Source: Akkermansia muciniphila
Lineage (GTDB): Bacteria > Verrucomicrobiota > Verrucomicrobiia > Limisphaerales > UBA9464
Reading direction: 5' to 3'
Assembly: GCA_945860685.1 (NCBI GenBank)
Contig: CAMASJ010000005.1
Coordinates: 1 to 38,866, forward strand
DNA length: 38,866 bases
Shown here one piece after another: positions 34,887-38,866 of this stretch. The position numbers and the translations under genes were made by a program. Below the pieces are notes generated by a model, which had not been told where the DNA came from, did no database searches, and worked only from the letters and a program-made list of their open reading frames with translations. The first letter of the stretch is position 1; each line of letters opens with the position of its first letter.

Positions 34887-37361
34887 TCAGAGGGTGAGCT
34901 GGAATTCCGGCAGCATGGCGACGCTCCAGAGGAAGTCCTCGACCCCCTCCGTCTTCGGACGGCTTCCGACGAGCCCCAGGGAAACCCGGAGTTCCTCGCG
35001 GGTGGGCGGACGCGAGAGCGCCTGCCGAAAGACCTGTTCCACCAGCGTCCGTCCGTCGCGGTGCTTCTCCACCAGTTTGCCGGCTCCCTGCTGCAGGATC
35101 GTCGACAGCGTCTCGCCGTTGGTGAGCTCGAGGGCCTGGAGGGTGGTGGCGATGGACTGGCGGACGGTCGTCACCTGCTCGCGGTTCGGACGGCCCAGCG
35201 CCAACTGGAGGGGATCCGCCGAGGTCAGGGACGTCCGGACGCGTCCGTAGGGGCTTCTTCCGGCGACCGCCGTGGCCAGGGCGTCGGCGACGTTCCAAGG
35301 CGCCAGCGAGGCGCCGCCGAGCACCTGCGCCGGTTTCCAGCCGGTGGTCGTTCCGTCACGGGTCCATTCCCCGGTCGGCGCGGAAACGGCCATCCAGGCG
35401 GCGTCGGTCGCCAGGTCGTGGATCCGCTCGCCCTTGCGGTCCGCGGTCCGGATCCGCGCGTGCAGCAAGAGTCCGGCGGGATTCGGGCGGTCGCCCCCGT
35501 TGACCGCCTCGACCGCGATCCAGTTGGTGCCGGCCTTCAGACGGGACCGTGCGTCGTAGATCCCGGACTGGCTCCAGTCGGAAGCATCCACGCCCCGCAG
35601 ACGTTCGCCGTTCACGAAGACCCGGGCCGAGTTGTCGACATGCACGAAGAAGGTCGCCTCGGTCGGCACGGCGGGCAGGACGAGGCTCCGCAGGAATCCG
35701 TTGGTCCCCGGCGGCACCGCGGTCGCCCCGTGCGGATCGCCCCAGATCCAGAACGCCTCCGTCGCCGACACGGCCGTACCCTTGCCCTCGAGCAACAGCC
35801 GGTCGAGTCCACCTTCGGGCCGTTCCTGCCAGACGCCGGTGAGGGAACCCAACGCATCCCGGAACTGTTCGGCCGTGAGCCGCCGGATCCCGGGGCCGGT
35901 GAAGACGTCGTCCGAACCGTGCTTCTCTGGGAGGTCGACGGACGGCAGCTGGTAGGCGTGGGAAGTCAGGATCAGCTCCAGCGTCCGCTTGAGGTCCCAA
36001 CCGTGGGCCACGAGGTCCTCGGCGAGCCAGTCCAGGAGGTCGGGGTCCCAGGCGGCGTTCTGCATCACGTCCAGCGGCTCCACCAGCCCGCGGCCGAGAA
36101 GTCGGGCCCACAGGCGGTTCACCACCGTGCGGGACAGCCGGCCGTTCTCCTTGCGCGTGATGATCCCGGCGAGCTGCCGCAGGCGTTCCGGGCGTGGCGC
36201 CTTCGGATCGACCGCGCCGAGTTCGGGGAAGAGGAACTTCAACGGCGCCGTCTTCCCGGTGGGCCGGTCGCACAGGACCATCTCGAGCGGTCCGTCGGCG
36301 TAGATGCCCGCGAGCCCGTAGGCGTCCCCGAGCTGCCAGTCGTCGATGAACGAGTCGTGGCAGGAGGCGCACTTGAGGTTCACGCCCATCATCACCTGGC
36401 CGATGTTCTGCGCCGCCTGCATCGAGGGGGTCATCGAGGCGTTCACGGTGCCGCGCCACACGATGCCCTTGGTGAAGCCCTCGCTGCCCTCGCCGGGATC
36501 GACCAGTTCGCGGACGAAGCGGTCGTACGGCGTGTTGTCGCGCAGCGCCGTGTAGAGCCAGCGGCTGATCTGCTTGCGTCCGCCGTCGATGTAGCCCGTG
36601 CCCTTGTAGTCGTTCCGGAGGAGGTCGTTCCAGAAGGTCAACCAGTGCTGCGCGTAGCGTTGCCGGTCGGACAGCAGGGTCCGCACGAGCTGGGCGCGCT
36701 TGTCCGGGGAACGGCTGCGCTGGAAGGCGTCGAGCTCCTCGGCGCCGGGCAGCATCCCGACGGTGTCCAGGTAGACCCGCCGGGCGAAGAGGCGGTCCTC
36801 CACCGGCTTCGGCGGCGTCCAGTTCCGCTGGCGTCCGTAGGCTTCGAGAAAGCGGTCCAACGGATGCTTCGCCCTACCCTTGGGCAGTTCCGGCGTCCGG
36901 GGATCGAGGTTCCGAACCGGGGGCTTGGCGAAGGTCACGGACGCGTCCCATCCGAGACCCTGGTCGATCCATGCGCGGAGGATCCCCACCTCCTCGGGGG
37001 TGAGGCGCTTTCCCTTCTCGGGCATGACCGAATCGGGATCGGTGCCGGCGACGAGGTGGATGAGGTGGCTGCGTTCGCTGGAACCGAGGACCACCGCCGG
37101 ACCGGAGTCGGCGGTGCCGAGGACGTCCGCGCGGGTGTCGAGGCGCCAGCCTCCCTTGGACTTGCCCCGTCCGTGGCACTTCACGCAGCTCGCGTCGAGG
37201 ATGGGCTGGACGTCCCGGATGAAGTCGACCTTCCGGTTCGCGGCCGGCGGGAGTTGGCGGATGGCCTCGGGAGCGGGTTCCGCCGCGAGGGCCGCGAAGG
37301 TTCCCAGGAGGCCGGCCAGGCCGGCGAGGCCGCTGCGGGGGATCGGTCGGGGGAAACGCAC
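34887..37361 (-). CDS. PSCyt1/DUF1549/DUF1553 domain-containing protein with c-type cytochrome-like motif
   Basis: FIRDVQPILDASCVKCHGRGKSKGGWRLDTRADVL (CxxCH), AHWLTFWNDLLRNDYKGTGYIDGGRKQISRWLYTALRDNTPYDRFVRELV, NLKCASCHDSFIDDW, ENGRLSRTVVNRLWARLLGRGLVEPLD. Confidence 0.93.
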   Translation of the reverse strand: MRFPRPIPRSGLAGLAGLLGTFAALAAEPAPEAIRQLPPAANRKVDFIRDVQPILDASCVKCHGRGKSKGGWRLDTRADVLGTADSGPAVVLGSSERSHLIHLVAGTDPDSVMPEKGKRLTPEEVGILRAWIDQGLGWDASVTFAKPPVRNLDPRTPELPKGRAKHPLDRFLEAYGRQRNWTPPKPVEDRLFARRVYLDTVGMLPGAEELDAFQRSRSPDKRAQLVRTLLSDRQRYAQHWLTFWNDLLRNDYKGTGYIDGGRKQISRWLYTALRDNTPYDRFVRELVDPGEGSEGFTKGIVWRGTVNASMTPSMQAAQNIGQVMMGVNLKCASCHDSFIDDWQLGDAYGLAGIYADGPLEMVLCDRPTGKTAPLKFLFPELGAVDPKAPRPERLRQLAGIITRKENGRLSRTVVNRLWARLLGRGLVEPLDVMQNAAWDPDLLDWLAEDLVAHGWDLKRTLELILTSHAYQLPSVDLPEKHGSDDVFTGPGIRRLTAEQFRDALGSLTGVWQERPEGGLDRLLLEGKGTAVSATEAFWIWGDPHGATAVPPGTNGFLRSLVLPAVPTEATFFVHVDNSARVFVNGERLRGVDASDWSQSGIYDARSRLKAGTNWIAVEAVNGGDRPNPAGLLLHARIRTADRKGERIHDLATDAAWMAVSAPTGEWTRDGTTTGWKPAQVLGGASLAPWNVADALATAVAGRSPYGRVRTSLTSADPLQLALGRPNREQVTTVRQSIATTLQALELTNGETLSTILQQGAGKLVEKHRDGRTLVEQVFRQALSRPPTREELRVSLGLVGSRPKTEGVEDFLWSVAMLPEFQLTL

Positions 37362-37425
37362 GCCCGAACTTCCACGCGGAAGCGGTCCTGGGGCAAGTCC
37401 CCGGTGGTCGGATTCGGGGCGCGAC

Positions 37426-37698
37426 TCAGGCCGCCGGTCCGGAAGACTTCTCGGCCACCGCCCTGGCCATCGCGGAGACGCTGCCGAGCACCCGTGTTGC
37501 GACCTCGCGGTCGGTGACCTTGACGCCGTACTTCTTGTCGAGGGCCACCACCAACTGCAGGGCGTCCACGGAGTCGAGGCCGAGGCCCTCCGGACCGAAC
37601 AGCGGGCGTTCGTCCGTGATCTCCCCGGCCGGGATCGGGAGCATCAGCGTCTCGACCAGCATCGACCGGATCTCGTTGCGGAGGGCGGTTTCGTCCAT
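37426..37698 (-). CDS. Acyl carrier protein
   Basis: MDETALRNEIRSMLVETLMLPIPAGEITDERPLFGPEGLGLDSVDALQLVVALDKKYGVKV; phosphopantetheine site LDSVD. Confidence 0.93.
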   Translation of the reverse strand: MDETALRNEIRSMLVETLMLPIPAGEITDERPLFGPEGLGLDSVDALQLVVALDKKYGVKVTDREVATRVLGSVSAMARAVAEKSSGPAA

Positions 37699-37735
37699 GG
37701 CAGTCGCGGCGGTATATCCGGAACGGCGGGCCGGT

Positions 37736-38461
37736 TCAAAGGATACCGCCGTCGACCTTGATCTCGGCGCCGGTGACGTAGGAGGCCTCGGGTCCGGCGA
37801 GGAACCGCACCACGGACGCGACCTCCTCGGGCCTGCCGAACCGGCGCATGGGCACCGAGGCCACCGCCGCCTGACGCCGCTCCGGGGCCATGTGCGAGAG
37901 CGCCTCGGTGTCGATGAAGCCCGGGCAGACGGCGTTCACCGTGATGCCCAGGCGGGCCACCTCCTTGGCCAGCGAATGGGTGAGACCGACCACGCCGGCC
38001 TTCGCCGCGGCGTAGTTGGCCTGGCCCGGGGGCGCGAGCAGCGCGCTGAGCGAGGCGATGTTCACGATCCGGCCTTGGCGGCGGCTGATCATCCCGCCCA
38101 ACACGGCCTGGCAGCCATGGAACACGCCGTCGAGGTTGGATGAGATCACCCGGGTCCAGGACTCCACGGGCATCGTGGCCAGGAGGCCGTCCTCGGACTC
38201 CCCGGCGTTGTTCACGAGCACGTCGAGCCGTCCGTCCGTCGCCTCGATTTCCGTGACCGCCCGGTTCCATGCCGCGCGGTCGGAGACCTCCAAGGCCACG
38301 ATCCGGACCCGGTCGGGGAACTCGGCGGCGAGGGCGTCGGCGTTCTGGCGCCGGTTGCGGATCCCGAGCCAGACCCGCGATGCGGAGGGGCTGGCGAGGA
38401 GCGCGCGGGCGATGGCGATCCCGAGCGCGCCGTTGGCGCCGGTGACGAGGCAGACCTGCAT
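37736..38461 (-). CDS. fabG: 3-oxoacyl-ACP reductase (SDR family, FabG-like)
   Basis: VCLVTGANGALGIAIARALLA, VLVNNAGES, NIASLSALLAPPGQANYAAAKAGVVGLTHSLAKEVARLGITVNAVCPGFIDTEAL, YVTGAEIKVDGGIL. Confidence 0.93.
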   Translation of the reverse strand: MQVCLVTGANGALGIAIARALLASPSASRVWLGIRNRRQNADALAAEFPDRVRIVALEVSDRAAWNRAVTEIEATDGRLDVLVNNAGESEDGLLATMPVESWTRVISSNLDGVFHGCQAVLGGMISRRQGRIVNIASLSALLAPPGQANYAAAKAGVVGLTHSLAKEVARLGITVNAVCPGFIDTEALSHMAPERRQAAVASVPMRRFGRPEEVASVVRFLAGPEASYVTGAEIKVDGGIL

Positions 38462-38475
38462 GGAGGGGGAGGAGA

Positions 38476-38866
38476 TCACCGCGGAGCCGCGGCCTGAAGC
38501 GGCAAGTCGCCGGCGGGCACCCGGCGGAACCGTGCGCCGAGGGACTGGAGGTTCGCCCCGCAGACGAGGGCCGCGGCGGTTTCGGCCTGGCCTTTGAGAA
38601 TGGCCTCGATGGCGGACACACAGGTCCATCCGCCCGCGGCGCCCAGTCCATCGCCCAACCGCGATTCGACGCCTTCCGGCCGATCGGGAAAACCGTGGGT
38701 CGCGAGGTGGTCCACCGGACCGAGTTCCGCCTGGAGCCGCCGGAAATCGCGTTCCGGGTCGCGTCCCACCGAGTGGGGCAGGGGATCGGTGATCCCGGTC
38801 AGTTCGACCGGACCCGGTTCCGTGCGGAGGAGGATGGCGGCGGATCCCTCGGCGATGTGTCGGCCG
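38476..38866 (-). CDS. Beta-ketoacyl-ACP synthase-like protein (partial; runs off the right edge)
   Basis: Frame remains open to the window end and reads GRHIAEGSAAILLRTEPGPVELTGITDPLPHSVGRDPERDFRRLQAELGPVDHLATHGFPDRPEGVESRLGDGLGAAGGWTCVSAIEAILKGQAETAAALVCGANLQSLGARFRRV, resembling the C-terminal thiolase-fold half; lies upstream of FabG and ACP. Confidence 0.65.
   Translation of the reverse strand, partial: GRHIAEGSAAILLRTEPGPVELTGITDPLPHSVGRDPERDFRRLQAELGPVDHLATHGFPDRPEGVESRLGDGLGAAGGWTCVSAIEAILKGQAETAAALVCGANLQSLGARFRRVPAGDLPLQAAAPR

Noticed and set aside
34860-37517. 885-aa plus-strand ORF opposite the DUF1553 gene
   Set aside because: Antisense shadow ORF: low-complexity composition (R/G/E/V/D/H-rich) with no recognisable motifs. 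High-GC codon bias produces long open antisense frames; similar shadows occur opposite lpdA, E2, RNase D and VWA.

Overview
This is a high-GC bacterial chromosomal window. The gene content (DUF1501/DUF1553 pair, SBBP-repeat secreted protein, VWA membrane protein) suggests a Verrucomicrobiota/PVC-type organism; that is inference only. Most of the window is housekeeping or metabolic: pabB-like, an FKBP PPIase, lipoyl E3 and E2 subunits, a beta-CASP MBL hydrolase, argJ, photolyase, mdh, RNase D, an ABC exporter with a glycosyltransferase, a KefB-type antiporter, a VWA membrane protein, dapA, the DUF1501/DUF1553 pair, and the edge of an ACP/KR/KS cluster. The most interesting accessory part is ~8.7-13.2 kb. 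It holds a translationally coupled MazG-like pyrophosphohydrolase and a DUF2075-type helicase with an apparent N-terminal PD-(D/E)XK motif, which is a candidate defence module. Next to it is an apparently lower-GC islet with small orphan ORFs, inverted repeats and a 20-bp tandem duplication, ending at an SRP RNA (ffs) gene. A second notable element is a pure 8-bp satellite (~14.6 copies) in the divergent promoter region between the VWA gene and dapA. No CRISPR array, rRNA, convincing tRNA or intact transposase was seen. All family calls are from motif recognition, without database searches.
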